Both the position numbers and the translations under genes were made by a program. Under the pieces are notes generated by a model. That model did not search any database. It was not told the DNA's origin and worked only from the letters and a program-made list of their open reading frames with translations. 64,000 nt of DNA from Streptacidiphilus jeojiense (GTDB lineage Bacteria > Actinomycetota > Actinomycetes > Streptomycetales > Streptomycetaceae), in assembly GCF_000719095.1 (NCBI RefSeq), contig NZ_JOEH01000038.1, forward strand, positions 1 through 64,000, read 5' to 3'. Of the stretch, positions 1-9,443 are shown in pieces; position 1 is the stretch's first letter, and each line of letters begins with the position of its first letter.

Positions 1-205
1 GCGAAACCTCCTGTGCACATCCGCTGACACCCCGAAGCCATGTACGACCAGCATGTCCGCGACCGCGCAGTCCCGCGTGCGGGGGCCGCCAACGGTGTGG
101 GGCGAAGCCCTGCCCGGAAGTCGGACGACGCGGTGCGCAGCGACGGCTGACCCCGAACGGCCACTGAACCGGGACGCCCCGGTTCGCTGCGCCGTCCGGG
201 TTCAT

Positions 206-220
206 CTGACGTCACGTCAG
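206..220. promoter_or_regulatory. 15-bp perfect palindrome upstream of the surface-protein gene
   Basis: The bases read CTGACGT-C-ACGTCAG, two exact 7-base arms around one base. It sits about 75 bp before the start at 296 and just upstream of a possible -35 (TTCATC, 230-235) and -10 (TAGCGT, 253-258) spaced by 17 bp. This suits a regulator-binding site. The regulator is not identifiable here. Confidence 0.4.
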
Positions 221-295
221 TGTGGCTGGTTCATCCTCGCGGATCATGTGATTAGCGTCCGGGTGGACAGCCTCCCCCTGCCGAAGGACCGTCGA

Positions 296-3200
296 ATGCG
301 CCTGCCTGCAAGCGGCCTCCACCGTCTGGCGGTGGCCGCCGTGACCCTCGGACTCCTGGCCGCCGCCCCCGGCGCGGTCGCCGCCGAGGCCAAGGCCAAG
401 CGCGCCGATCCGCAGAGCTCGATGAGCATCACCAAGACCAACGACGCCGCCAGTCCGCTGGAGCCCGGGGACGCGTTCACGTACACCATCCAGGCCCAGT
501 GCTCGGGGCTGACCGTGGACTGCGTGCACTTCACCGTCACCGACGTGCTGCCGCCCGGACTGGAGGTGACCAGCCTGCCGCAGTCCGACTCCACCCGGGA
601 CGTCACCTACGACGAGGCCACCCGCAAGCTGACCATCGTCTACCACCTGCCGCTGACCAACCCGGCCGGGGAGACCGGGCTGCGGGCCGGGCAGAGCGGC
701 TCGGTGGAGATCGGCGTGCGGGTCCCCGCCGACGCCCAGATCCCCGACGGCACGGTGCTGCCCAACACCGCCACCGTGGACGCGGACAACGCCGACAGCA
801 AGTCCGCCGAGAGCGACGTGACGGTCACCGTCCCGCGCGTGGTCAAGCCGGTGGCCACCAAGAGCTGGACCGACGGATCGGCGGTGGCCGGCAGCGGCGA
901 GGAGAGCACGCTCACCCTGGGGATCCGCAACAACTCCTCCTCCTCGGCCGACGTCACCTCGCTGACCATCGCCGACAACGATCCAGCGGTCTTCGAGGAC
1001 TTCGACTTCGAGTCCGCAACGGTGACGAAGTTCCCGGCCGGGGCCGACCAGGCACACCTGGTGGTCACCACCGCCGACGGGACCACCCACACCGGCGCCA
1101 CCATCACCGCCCCCGGTACGCTGCCGCTGCCCACCGGGGTCGCCCCGGGCGACGTCACCGGCTTCGAGGTGGTGTTCACCAACAGCAACGGCGACCCGCT
1201 GCCCTACGACACCGACGGCGGCAGCGTCACCGTCAAGCTGAAGCTGCGCGACACCACCCGCTCCGACGGACAGCCGCTTCGGCCCACCGACAAGATCACG
1301 GTGAACAACTGCGCCACCCCGTCCGCGAACGAGAAGACCGACGGGGACGTGGACGGCACCCAGGCCTGCGCCCCCTACGACATCCTGCCGGACATCCTGG
1401 TCCTGGACTCCACCAAGGACTTCTTCCCCGACACCAACGGCGACTTCACCCACCAGAGCAGCGAACACGCCGTGATCGGCGAGAACTCGCCGGTCAGCGC
1501 CCTGGTCGACGTCACCAACAAGTCGCCGTTCCCGGTCAAGACCATCACCGTCACCGAGCCCGACCCCTCCAAGCCCAGCAGCCTGGACTCCATCGACGTC
1601 ACCCAGGTGCGGCTGCGCTTCCCCGACGGCGCCACCAAGGCCACCCTGACCGTCACCTACGCCGACGGCACCACCAGCACCACCGACTACACCTCCGACA
1701 CCACCGTGGACGTGGCCAAGGCCGGCACCAGCGTCACCAAGGTCGAGGTCACCTACACCGGCACCGACGCCGACGGCAACCCCACCATCACGCCGGGCGC
1801 CGACGCCGGACTGGACCTGCACGGCACCCTCAAGGACGGCGTGGCGGCGGGAACGCTGACCAACTGCGCCGCGTTCACCGGCGACGCGGGCCGCACCGAC
1901 GGCTCCGGCACCGCCAGCGGCAGCGTCTGCAAGGACACCGACGTCGAGACCCCGAACACCGACGCGGGCGGCGACAAGACCACCGACCAGACCTCGGTGC
2001 CGGTGGGCCAGCCCATCCCGATGCACCTGAAGATCACCAACAACGGCAACACCCCGCTGGTCAACCCCGTGCTCACCGACCCGCCGGCCAAGGCCGACGG
2101 CACCCCCGACTTCAGCCAGAGCAACCCGTTCTCGATCCTGCGGATCGACTCGGTCACCCTGGACCCGGCCGACACCCCGGCCACCATCCAACTGTGGGAC
2201 CCGGCCGCCAACGGCGGCGCGGGCGCCTGGGTGGCCTACGACGCCTCGAACACCGCGCTGCTGCGCCGCGCCACCGGCATCCGCGTCGCCTACACCGGCG
2301 ACTTGCCGCCCGAGGGCACCTTCACCGTGAACGTGGTCGCCGAACGCCGACCCGGCACCCCGGACGGCACCACCTTCAACAACTGCTTCGCGATCACCGC
2401 CGACGGCGGCTACACCTCCGCCACCCCGGCCTGCTCCGCGTCCATGGACACCGACCCGGCCTCGGACTCCGCCTCGCTGAACAAGTCCATCAGCCCCGGC
2501 ACCCTGCCGCAGTACGTTCCCGGGCTGGACCGCCAGCACGCGGATGTGGCACTGACCGTGGTCAACACCGGCAACATGTCCGCGAAGTACCTGCGGATGA
2601 CCGACCAGGACAGCGACTTCTTCGACGCCGTGGACCTGGTGTCCATCAAGTCCAACCAGATGCCGGGCGGGGCCGACCGGGTCCAGATCGACGCCTACGT
2701 CAACGGAAAGTGGGTCAACGGCACCCCCTCCTCCACGGCCGCGCTGCCCTCCGGGGTGAGCGCCGGGAGCGTCACCGGCATCCGCGCCACCTACACCTCC
2801 ACCAGCGCCGCCAACGACGGCTACGCCCTCACCCCCTGCGCCGCGAGCAGCTGCCAGGGCATCCTGCACCTGGACGTCAGCCCCCGCCCCACCCTGCGCA
2901 GCACCGGTGGCCCGGTCCCCGACCACCTGGAGGACACCGTCTCGGGCTCCTTCCTGACCAAGCTGGAGGACCCCGACAAGCCCCGCCCCATCGACCCGGT
3001 GACGGCCACCCTGAACCTGGTCAAGGGCACCCCGCGACTGGACGTCAGCAAGACCCCGGACACCGTCCTGTCGCCCGGCGAGGACGCCCCCTTCTACCTG
3101 AAGGTCGTGAACACCGGCACCGCCAACGTCCCCGACCTGGTGGTCAGGGACTCCCTTCCGGCGGGCATCGCCTTCAACGACAGCTTCCAGGGCGACAACG

Positions 3201-5086
3201 GGATGCCCTACAAGATCGAGGCACAGCAGGTGCCCAGCGGCACCCCGGCCGTCCCGGAACCGGTCTTCAAGGAGACCGCGAGCGGCTCCCGGATCTCCGC
3301 CCTCAGCTGGGACTTCTCCAAGGACGCCCAGGGGAAGTCGTGGGTGCTGGCCCCCGGGGCCACGTTCACCATCGAGATCCACGTGAAGCTGGAGGCGGGC
3401 ATCGCCGCCGGACAGACCGTCACCAACACCATGGGCGCCACCTCCTCCGACACCGACCTGGCCTGTGAGGGAACCTCCGAGCGCGACGGGGCCACCTTCG
3501 GCCAGGGCCTGTACTGCACCGCCTCGGCCACGCTGACAGCCAAGGCCGGGGCCACCTTCAACGCCCGCAAGTGGGTCACCGGACGCGACAGCCTGGGCTG
3601 GTACAACGCGCTCAGCAAGGCCACCGTCCCGGCCGGCGACTCCTCCTGCCTGTCCCTGACCGGGCCCGACGGGCTGCTCTACACCACCAGCCCCTGCGTC
3701 GCGCTGGTGAACCCCGGCGACCGCTACCACTACCTGATGCGTCTTCAGAACGCGGGTACGGAGTCGGCAACCGCGATGCGCATCGTGGACCGCTTCCCGG
3801 TCCAGGGCGACCAGGGCGTGATCATCGACCAGGCCCGCAACACCGCCTGGGACAAGCGGCCCACCCTGGCCACCCGCCCGCAGCTGGACGGCCCGGGCAC
3901 GATGACCGCCTCCTACGAGACCGACGCCACGCTGTGCACCGACGACCTGAGCATGGCCGGCGCGGGGGCCGACGCCAGCGCCGCCGCCTGCCCCAGCAGC
4001 ACCTGGAACGACGCCTTCGGCGCCAGGGACAGCGGGATGCGGCTGGAGCTGACCTTCTCACCCGAGCTGGCGCCCGGCGGCATCGTCAACATCACCTACG
4101 CCATGGACACCCCGCTGGACGTCGCCCACAACGGCGACCCCACCATCGCCTGGAACTCCTTCGCCCACAACGAGGTCACCGACCGGGCCGGCACGCCCCG
4201 GGTCCTGCAGATGAACGAGCCGATCCAGGTCGGGGTGGCACTGGCCTACGGCTCGCTCAGGCTGGTGAAGCAGGTGGACTCGCCCTCGCCCCAGCTGACC
4301 ACCGCCCTGTCGCATGTGCCCTTCCCCTTCCACGTCACCTGCGTGATCCACCCGCAGGGCCGACCGGACCGGACCGTGCTGGACCAGGACTACCAGGTCA
4401 CCGCGGCCAGGCCGAGGACCGTGGACGGCATCCCGGCCGGGGCCCAGTGCTCGGTGTGGGAGACCTCGGCCCGCGGCGGCAGCACCGACCACACCGCGGG
4501 CGACCCCGTGCAGCTCACCATCACCCCCGGCCTGGGCACCCCCTCGGTGCAGACCGTGGAGATCGCCAACACCTTCCGGTTCGGCGCGATCCAGCTGGTC
4601 AAGAAAGTCGACGGCGACGGCGCAGCGGACTTCGCGCACACCGCCTTCCCGATCGAACTCTCCTGCGCGCTGCCGGGCGGCGACGGGACCTCCAGCGACC
4701 TGGTCCTGCACCGGACCTACCAGGTCACCGCGGGCCAGCCGGTCACCGTCACGCCGCTGCCGGTCAACACCCGCTGCTGGGCCGAGGAGACCGACAACCA
4801 CGGCGCCGCCACGGTCACCGTGGACCACGGCTCGGCCCAGGACCCGGTGGTGGTCACCGCCGGATCGCAGACGCCGGTGACCATCACCGTCACCAACACC
4901 TTCAACCGCAAGCCCACGCCCACCCCGACCCCCACCCCCACCGGCGGCCCGAAGCCCCCGCGCGGCGGCGACCTGGCAGCCACCGGCGGCCCGGACTACC
5001 TGATCTTCGGAGGATTCCTCGCCACGGCGGTGCTGATCGCCGGCGCAGTGCTCCAACTGACGGCACGACGCAGGCGACACGGCTGA
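296..5086 (+). CDS. Large cell-surface protein, DUF11 and DUF5979 repeats, LAATG sortase motif
   Basis: 1596 residues, exported and probably anchored to peptidoglycan. The start at 296 has a good ribosome site (GAAGGA, 283-288) and opens with a classic signal peptide: Arg, a hydrophobic stretch, then an Ala-rich cleavage region. An in-frame ATG at 53 would put 81 unlikely residues before that signal. The body is a chain of DUF11-like beta-sandwich units, recognisable by repeated LxIxNxGN/VTNTG-type strands and TDxLPxG motifs. Two DUF5979-like domains follow at about residues 1320-1530, each opening with LVKxVxG and carrying paired cysteines. The C-terminus has a Pro-Thr stalk, LAATG at about residue 1560, a transmembrane helix and an RRRR tail. 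This fits the LAxTG signal of class E sortases of actinomycetes. No sortase gene lies in the window. An adhesin or sheath role is inference. Confidence 0.85.
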   Translation: MRLPASGLHRLAVAAVTLGLLAAAPGAVAAEAKAKRADPQSSMSITKTNDAASPLEPGDAFTYTIQAQCSGLTVDCVHFTVTDVLPPGLEVTSLPQSDSTRDVTYDEATRKLTIVYHLPLTNPAGETGLRAGQSGSVEIGVRVPADAQIPDGTVLPNTATVDADNADSKSAESDVTVTVPRVVKPVATKSWTDGSAVAGSGEESTLTLGIRNNSSSSADVTSLTIADNDPAVFEDFDFESATVTKFPAGADQAHLVVTTADGTTHTGATITAPGTLPLPTGVAPGDVTGFEVVFTNSNGDPLPYDTDGGSVTVKLKLRDTTRSDGQPLRPTDKITVNNCATPSANEKTDGDVDGTQACAPYDILPDILVLDSTKDFFPDTNGDFTHQSSEHAVIGENSPVSALVDVTNKSPFPVKTITVTEPDPSKPSSLDSIDVTQVRLRFPDGATKATLTVTYADGTTSTTDYTSDTTVDVAKAGTSVTKVEVTYTGTDADGNPTITPGADAGLDLHGTLKDGVAAGTLTNCAAFTGDAGRTDGSGTASGSVCKDTDVETPNTDAGGDKTTDQTSVPVGQPIPMHLKITNNGNTPLVNPVLTDPPAKADGTPDFSQSNPFSILRIDSVTLDPADTPATIQLWDPAANGGAGAWVAYDASNTALLRRATGIRVAYTGDLPPEGTFTVNVVAERRPGTPDGTTFNNCFAITADGGYTSATPACSASMDTDPASDSASLNKSISPGTLPQYVPGLDRQHADVALTVVNTGNMSAKYLRMTDQDSDFFDAVDLVSIKSNQMPGGADRVQIDAYVNGKWVNGTPSSTAALPSGVSAGSVTGIRATYTSTSAANDGYALTPCAASSCQGILHLDVSPRPTLRSTGGPVPDHLEDTVSGSFLTKLEDPDKPRPIDPVTATLNLVKGTPRLDVSKTPDTVLSPGEDAPFYLKVVNTGTANVPDLVVRDSLPAGIAFNDSFQGDNGMPYKIEAQQVPSGTPAVPEPVFKETASGSRISALSWDFSKDAQGKSWVLAPGATFTIEIHVKLEAGIAAGQTVTNTMGATSSDTDLACEGTSERDGATFGQGLYCTASATLTAKAGATFNARKWVTGRDSLGWYNALSKATVPAGDSSCLSLTGPDGLLYTTSPCVALVNPGDRYHYLMRLQNAGTESATAMRIVDRFPVQGDQGVIIDQARNTAWDKRPTLATRPQLDGPGTMTASYETDATLCTDDLSMAGAGADASAAACPSSTWNDAFGARDSGMRLELTFSPELAPGGIVNITYAMDTPLDVAHNGDPTIAWNSFAHNEVTDRAGTPRVLQMNEPIQVGVALAYGSLRLVKQVDSPSPQLTTALSHVPFPFHVTCVIHPQGRPDRTVLDQDYQVTAARPRTVDGIPAGAQCSVWETSARGGSTDHTAGDPVQLTITPGLGTPSVQTVEIANTFRFGAIQLVKKVDGDGAADFAHTAFPIELSCALPGGDGTSSDLVLHRTYQVTAGQPVTVTPLPVNTRCWAEETDNHGAATVTVDHGSAQDPVVVTAGSQTPVTITVTNTFNRKPTPTPTPTPTGGPKPPRGGDLAATGGPDYLIFGGFLATAVLIAGAVLQLTARRRRHG
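4912..4955 (+). repeat. Low-complexity Pro-Thr coding repeat
   Basis: Alternating CCC and ACC-type codons give a PTPTPTPTPT stalk before the wall-sorting motif. Such tracts vary in length between strains by slippage. Confidence 0.6.
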
Positions 5087-5099
5087 GGACGGCGAGCCA

Positions 5100-5216
5100 G
5101 TTGCCGAGGATCTGGAGCAGCCGGAAGCCGGTCCTGGCCGCTCCGATGTGCTGGGCGTCCACGACCGTGAAGTCGGTGTGGCCCTCGGGGATCTTCGCCG
5201 CGATGGACCGCTGTGC
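5100..5216 (-). pseudogene. Possible remnant of a membrane-protein gene
   Basis: Read on the minus strand, this stretch encodes about 39 coherent residues including SIAAKIPEGHTDF and RTGFRLLQILGNWL, with no start or stop belonging to them. The style resembles the extracytoplasmic loop and following helix of a streptomycete integral membrane protein. Both ends run into unrelated sequence. It is offered as decayed debris only, because short GC-rich shadows can imitate protein. Confidence 0.25.
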
Positions 5217-5344
5217 TCTCGTCCGATCTGGCGATCCACGGCCTCGGCACCCTGCCCTGGGCCGCGCTGATCATGGCTCTGATGGGTCTCGTCGTGCGAC
5301 TGGTACGCCGTCACCCGCACCAGGAGGCCGCCGAACCGGCCTGA
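5213..5344 (+). pseudogene. Short membrane-segment ORF, possible gene remnant
   Basis: From a GTG at 5213 this reads 43 residues with one hydrophobic helix (LPWAALIMALMGLVVRLV), a basic RRH stretch and an acidic end, then TGA. It looks like the C-terminus of a single-pass membrane protein that has lost its front. No ribosome site is visible. It lies between the surface protein and the shared terminator. Confidence 0.25.
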
Positions 5345-5373
5345 CCGCGGGCGGCCCCCGCTCCGGACGGTGC

Positions 5374-5423
5374 GACGGCCGCCCGCCCACCCCTGCGTCG
5401 CGAGGGGTGGGCGGGCGGCCGTC
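5374..5423. terminator. Bidirectional terminator with a perfect 21-bp stem
   Basis: Two exact 21-base arms (5374-5394 and 5403-5423) flank an 8-base loop. It lies between the ends of the convergent surface-protein and propeller/S53 genes, so it can serve both. There is no U-tract, as usual in streptomycetes. Confidence 0.85.
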
Positions 5424-5441
5424 GGGGACAGCGTCGGGCGG

Positions 5442-8400
5442 TCAGCGCAGCGCGGCCAGCGCCGCGTCCACCCCCGCCAGCGGCGAGCCCATCCCGGTCA
5501 CGGTGTCGTAGCCGGGTCCGGCGGTGCACTCGCTGCCGCACGCACCGTTGGAGCCGGTGGTGACGTCGTTGAGCTTGCTACCGAGCGCGTACACGTCGCC
5601 GTGCGCGGTGTCGCCGGACGCTCCGGCGACGGCCAGGTGCGCCTTGCCGGCGGCGCCCCGGAGCTGGTCGGCGTCGGCGAGGATGCCGGCCCAGGACGGG
5701 GCGGACAGGCTGGTGCCGCCCACCTGCAGCCAGTACTGCCTACCGGAGATGGTGACGTAGACGGCAACGCCGGTGTTCGGGTCGGCGACGAAGCTGACGT
5801 CGGGGGTGGCCCGGTAGCCGGAGGACTGGACGCCCTTCTGGTAGGCGGGCTCCTTCTCGAAGTAGCTGAGGCCGCCGGTGCAGACGGAGTCGGCGAGCTT
5901 GCAGTGGTCGTCGTAGAAGGACTCCTCGGAGAACTCGGACATGCCCCAGCTGTTGCTGATGACGGCCGGGTCCAGCGTGGATGCCTTGTCGATGCCCTGG
6001 TACAGGCCCTGTGCGGAGGCGTCGGCGGCCTCGACCAGCACGATCTTGGCGTGCGGGGCGATGGAGTGGGCCCACTCGATGTCCAGCGCGGCCTCCTCGT
6101 TCCAGCTGCTGTTGCCCTCCGGCTGGCTGCCGGAGGCGTAGACCGTCGAGAAGTCGAAGCAGTCGCTGGAGGCGTTCGCGCTTCCGCAGGTCTGTGGCAG
6201 GTCGAACTGGGCGGAGAAGGCGTTCAGGTCCGACTGCGCCGACGGGTAGTCGTAGGCGTCGACGATGGCGATGGTCTGGCCGGTGCCGTCACCGGTCAGG
6301 CCCAGGCGGCCCTGGATCTGCTGCGGGGTGTAGCCGCGGATCGCGGCGGCGGCGTCGGTGCTGCCGACACTGGTCTTGGTGCTGCCCGCCAACTTCTTGG
6401 ACTTGATCTCCAGTGAGGTGGTGGCGGTCCCGGTGCCCACGGTCGGCTCGGTGACCGGGGCTGCCGTGGCGTCGGTGGTCGTGGTGGTCGCGGCGCTGGC
6501 GTCGGCAGTGGTGCCGCTGCCGACGACCTCGTTCACGGTGACGCCGTGGTAGTAGCTGTCGAGGGCGAAGGCGTCCACGCCGAAGTAGCCGGTGGACTCG
6601 TTGAGTGCGTAGGCCGTCCAGTCGAAGGGCAGGCCGAGCAGCTGGGTCGCGCCGTCCTTGCCCGTGCCGATCGGGGTCACCGTGCCGGCGAACTCGGAGA
6701 AGGTCTCGCTGTCGGAGGACATGTGGTCCTCACCGGTCTTGTAGGCCAGCGGGAGGCTGTACTCCTCCAGACCGCCCACGCCGCCCACGAAGACCTCGTG
6801 GCCGTCGCTGGTGGTGGCGTACACGCCCTGCTGGTTGTTGGGGATGGTGCGCTGGTCGTACGGCGCGGAGCCGTCCGCCGGGAAGACCGTCATCTCGTAC
6901 CAGTGCAGTTCGATGAGGCCGTACTTGGGCGAGGCGGCGAAGCCGTTGAAGGTCTGCGCACCGTCGGAGAGGTGCGTGGTGACGACCTTGCCGGTGCGGC
7001 TGTCCAGGATCTGCATCAGGTGGTCCTCGCCGACCTGACCCGCGCCCCAGCCCAGGGCCACGCCGTGGCCGCCGGTGCCGGGGATGTCCGCGCTGGTGAA
7101 GACGCCGGACTGGGCCTCGATCCAGGCCGCGTTGTCGACGCCGGGCTGCTCGGACCAGAGCTGCCTGCCGGTGGCGGCGTCCAGCGAGACGGCGGTCGGG
7201 GCCGGGTCGGTGGCGCCCTGGTTGATGTCGGCGGCGACGCCGCCGTACTCCAGGATCAGCCGGCCGTCGACGTCCACGGCGGCGGTGGAGTACACCACGC
7301 TCTTGCCGCTGACGCCGCTGGGCCGGTAGGTCCAGGTGGTGCTGCCGTCGGCGGTGTAGGCGGAGACGCCCGCGGTGCCGTTGGCGACGATCTCGCCCTT
7401 GGTGACGGCGGTGCCGTACTGGAAGGCGCCGGTGTTCACGTCACTGTCCAGCCGGCCGCCGGTCTCCAGGACCGCGAAGCCGTGCGAGGTGGCGGCGACG
7501 ATGCGCTGCGCGCTGCGGCCGTGCTTGTCGAGGACGGCGGCCAGCTTCAGCTGGTGCACCGCGGCGCTGACCGGGGTGGTCCACAGGATGCGCGGCGTGG
7601 AGTCCTTCAGGGTGCGGCCGTCCAGGGCGAACACGCCGTGGCTCTGGCCGGCGACGACCAGGTCCTTCACTCCGTCGCCGTTGACGTCCACGGAGACCGC
7701 GGAGTAGTTGTCGCCGAGCAGCGGGTCGGTGACGGAGGCGCCGGTGCGGCCGTCGGACTGGTAGGCGGTGAGGTCGTAACCGACCGTCAGGATGCCGCCC
7801 AGGTACGGGGTGACCTGGTCGCCGACGTAGTCGCCGTCGCGGCGCCACAGCACCTTGCCGCTGCTGCCGTCGAAGGCCAACAGCTGGTTGTGGTAGATGC
7901 CCTCGGGGTTGTCGAGGGTCATCGCGGTGGCGTCGCTGACCGCGGCGTAGACCTCGCCGCTGCCCTTCGGGTCGTAGGTGAGCGACAGGGTCGGAGCGTT
8001 GGCGCCGCCCACGGTGCTCGCGGTCCGGTAGCTCCACAGCGTCTTACCGCTGCTGTCCAGGCCGGAAATGGTGGACTGGCCGTCGCTCAGGTCGGCGTTG
8101 ATGCCCAGCTCCGCCACCGCGATGGCGGCCTGGTGGCCGTGCGCGTTCGGGTTGACCACGAACGCCTCGGGGATGGTGCCGTTGCGCGAGGTGACCACGG
8201 CGCGCTTGCCGGTGACCGAGTCGATCGCGGTCAGGTCCCAGCGGACGGCGTCCAGCGGGTCGTTCTGCTCGGCGACCAGGATGTTCTGCGAGCCCGGCTG
8301 CTGGGCCATCAGCCGCGGGTAGCCGGGGGTCTTCACGTCGACCGTGGCCTTGCCGGTGGTGACGTCCACCACCAGCACGTGGCCGTCAGCGGGACGGGGG

Positions 8401-9443
8401 TTGCCCAGGCCCATCGGGGTGTCGGTCCAGCTGGTGACCAGCCGGCCGCCGCTGATGGCGGTGAGGTCGGCCCAGGACGCCCAGGGGGCCTTGGTGGAGT
8501 AGGTCCAGGCGGTGCTGCCGTTCAGCGTGCCGCCCTTGGCCGGGGTCAGGGAGTAGGCCAGCAGAGCGGAGCGGCTGCTTCCCTGCGTCGCGACCGGGTC
8601 CTCGGACCAGGCCGGGCCGGTCTGCTCGGCGGCGATCAGCTTGCCGTCCTCGACCAGCAGCGAGCCGACGTAGCCCGGCACCAGGGTGTGCCAGATCATC
8701 CTGCCGGTGCGGCCGTCCAGGACCGAGATGAAGGTGCCGGTGGACAGGTCGGAGCCGGGCGAGGTGAAGGCCCGGGCCGGGCTGTCGCCCACCGAGTAGG
8801 CCACCGCCACGTCGGCCACGCCGTCGTGGTTGAAGTCGGCCTGGGCGTAGGGGTGGGTACCGGTGGCATTGGGCTGGTAGGGGTCGTAGCCCTCGTACAT
8901 GACGGCCGTGTACGGCTCGGCCTGGTACGTGGTCGTGGGCTTGACCTGCCAATCGCTGTACAGCTGCTCACCGGTGGTGGTCCACAACGGCTTGCCGGCC
9001 GCGTCGTAGCGGGTCAGGCCGCCGCCGGAGAACACCGAGACCCAGTCGGCGGTACCGCCCAGCGCCAGCGTGGACGCCGCACCGCGCGCCGTCTCCCAAC
9101 TGCTCTTCTGGGTGATGCCACCGGTCGCAGCGGCGCCGCTGGAACTGCTGACGGAGCTGCTGCTGCCGGTACCAGTACCGGTGCCGGTGCTCGACGTGCT
9201 CTTCGAGGTGCTGCTTCCCCCGGCCTCGGCCGCGTCCGCGACCAGGCCGGGTGTGCCATCGGCACGGGGCGTGTACTTGGCGCTCAGCTCGGCCAGCTTG
9301 GCGGCGGTCAGCCGCACCGTGCCGGAACTGTTGGGGGCCTGGGCACGGGCCGCAGGCGCGACGGTCACTGCCGCGGTCGCGGCCAGCACGGCGGCCACAG
9401 CCGCCGAGCGTATGCCTGTCCTTCGACGTCTTGTTGACGACAC
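5442..9443 (-). CDS. Secreted beta-propeller protein with C-terminal sedolisin-like (S53) domain
   Basis: 1333 residues, exported. The GTG at 9443-9441 is preferred because AAGGAG lies 5 bases upstream; the GTG six bases further out sits almost on that ribosome site. A basic RRRR stretch and an Ala-rich hydrophobic core give a signal peptide ending near APAARAQA. Residues of about 60-1000 are propeller-like PQQ/FG-GAP repeats, with calcium-type loops such as DFNHDGVADVAV and DVNGDGVKDLVV. The last ~300 residues resemble sedolisins: the Glu-x3-Asp pair in EAALDIEWAH (about 1117 and 1121), ISNSWG, and the serine in GGTSLSAPSWAG (about 1245). The segment between SNSWG and the FEKEPAYQ block is only about 25 residues. 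Family members usually have 70-90 there, including the SGDSG-like oxyanion aspartate, so peptidase activity is doubtful. Function is unknown. Confidence 0.8.
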   Translation of the reverse strand: MSSTRRRRTGIRSAAVAAVLAATAAVTVAPAARAQAPNSSGTVRLTAAKLAELSAKYTPRADGTPGLVADAAEAGGSSTSKSTSSTGTGTGTGSSSSVSSSSGAAATGGITQKSSWETARGAASTLALGGTADWVSVFSGGGLTRYDAAGKPLWTTTGEQLYSDWQVKPTTTYQAEPYTAVMYEGYDPYQPNATGTHPYAQADFNHDGVADVAVAYSVGDSPARAFTSPGSDLSTGTFISVLDGRTGRMIWHTLVPGYVGSLLVEDGKLIAAEQTGPAWSEDPVATQGSSRSALLAYSLTPAKGGTLNGSTAWTYSTKAPWASWADLTAISGGRLVTSWTDTPMGLGNPRPADGHVLVVDVTTGKATVDVKTPGYPRLMAQQPGSQNILVAEQNDPLDAVRWDLTAIDSVTGKRAVVTSRNGTIPEAFVVNPNAHGHQAAIAVAELGINADLSDGQSTISGLDSSGKTLWSYRTASTVGGANAPTLSLTYDPKGSGEVYAAVSDATAMTLDNPEGIYHNQLLAFDGSSGKVLWRRDGDYVGDQVTPYLGGILTVGYDLTAYQSDGRTGASVTDPLLGDNYSAVSVDVNGDGVKDLVVAGQSHGVFALDGRTLKDSTPRILWTTPVSAAVHQLKLAAVLDKHGRSAQRIVAATSHGFAVLETGGRLDSDVNTGAFQYGTAVTKGEIVANGTAGVSAYTADGSTTWTYRPSGVSGKSVVYSTAAVDVDGRLILEYGGVAADINQGATDPAPTAVSLDAATGRQLWSEQPGVDNAAWIEAQSGVFTSADIPGTGGHGVALGWGAGQVGEDHLMQILDSRTGKVVTTHLSDGAQTFNGFAASPKYGLIELHWYEMTVFPADGSAPYDQRTIPNNQQGVYATTSDGHEVFVGGVGGLEEYSLPLAYKTGEDHMSSDSETFSEFAGTVTPIGTGKDGATQLLGLPFDWTAYALNESTGYFGVDAFALDSYYHGVTVNEVVGSGTTADASAATTTTTDATAAPVTEPTVGTGTATTSLEIKSKKLAGSTKTSVGSTDAAAAIRGYTPQQIQGRLGLTGDGTGQTIAIVDAYDYPSAQSDLNAFSAQFDLPQTCGSANASSDCFDFSTVYASGSQPEGNSSWNEEAALDIEWAHSIAPHAKIVLVEAADASAQGLYQGIDKASTLDPAVISNSWGMSEFSEESFYDDHCKLADSVCTGGLSYFEKEPAYQKGVQSSGYRATPDVSFVADPNTGVAVYVTISGRQYWLQVGGTSLSAPSWAGILADADQLRGAAGKAHLAVAGASGDTAHGDVYALGSKLNDVTTGSNGACGSECTAGPGYDTVTGMGSPLAGVDAALAALR

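Noticed and set aside
53..295. Extension of the surface protein to an ATG at 53
   Set aside because: The first 81 residues are not signal-like and carry no ribosome site; the ATG at 296 has both a ribosome site and a proper signal peptide.
499..3468. Plus-strand frame of 989 codons in the surface-protein gene
   Set aside because: Arg/His/Gly-rich shadow; no ribosome site and no domain.
212..3730. Minus-strand frame of over 1100 codons inside the surface-protein gene
   Set aside because: Mirror frame created by GC-rich codons; composition is Gly/Val/Arg-rich without domains.
6546..9437. Plus-strand frame of 963 codons opposite the propeller/S53 gene
   Set aside because: Mirror frame, Gly/Val/Ala/Arg-rich, without any motif; the minus-strand gene has signal peptide and domains.
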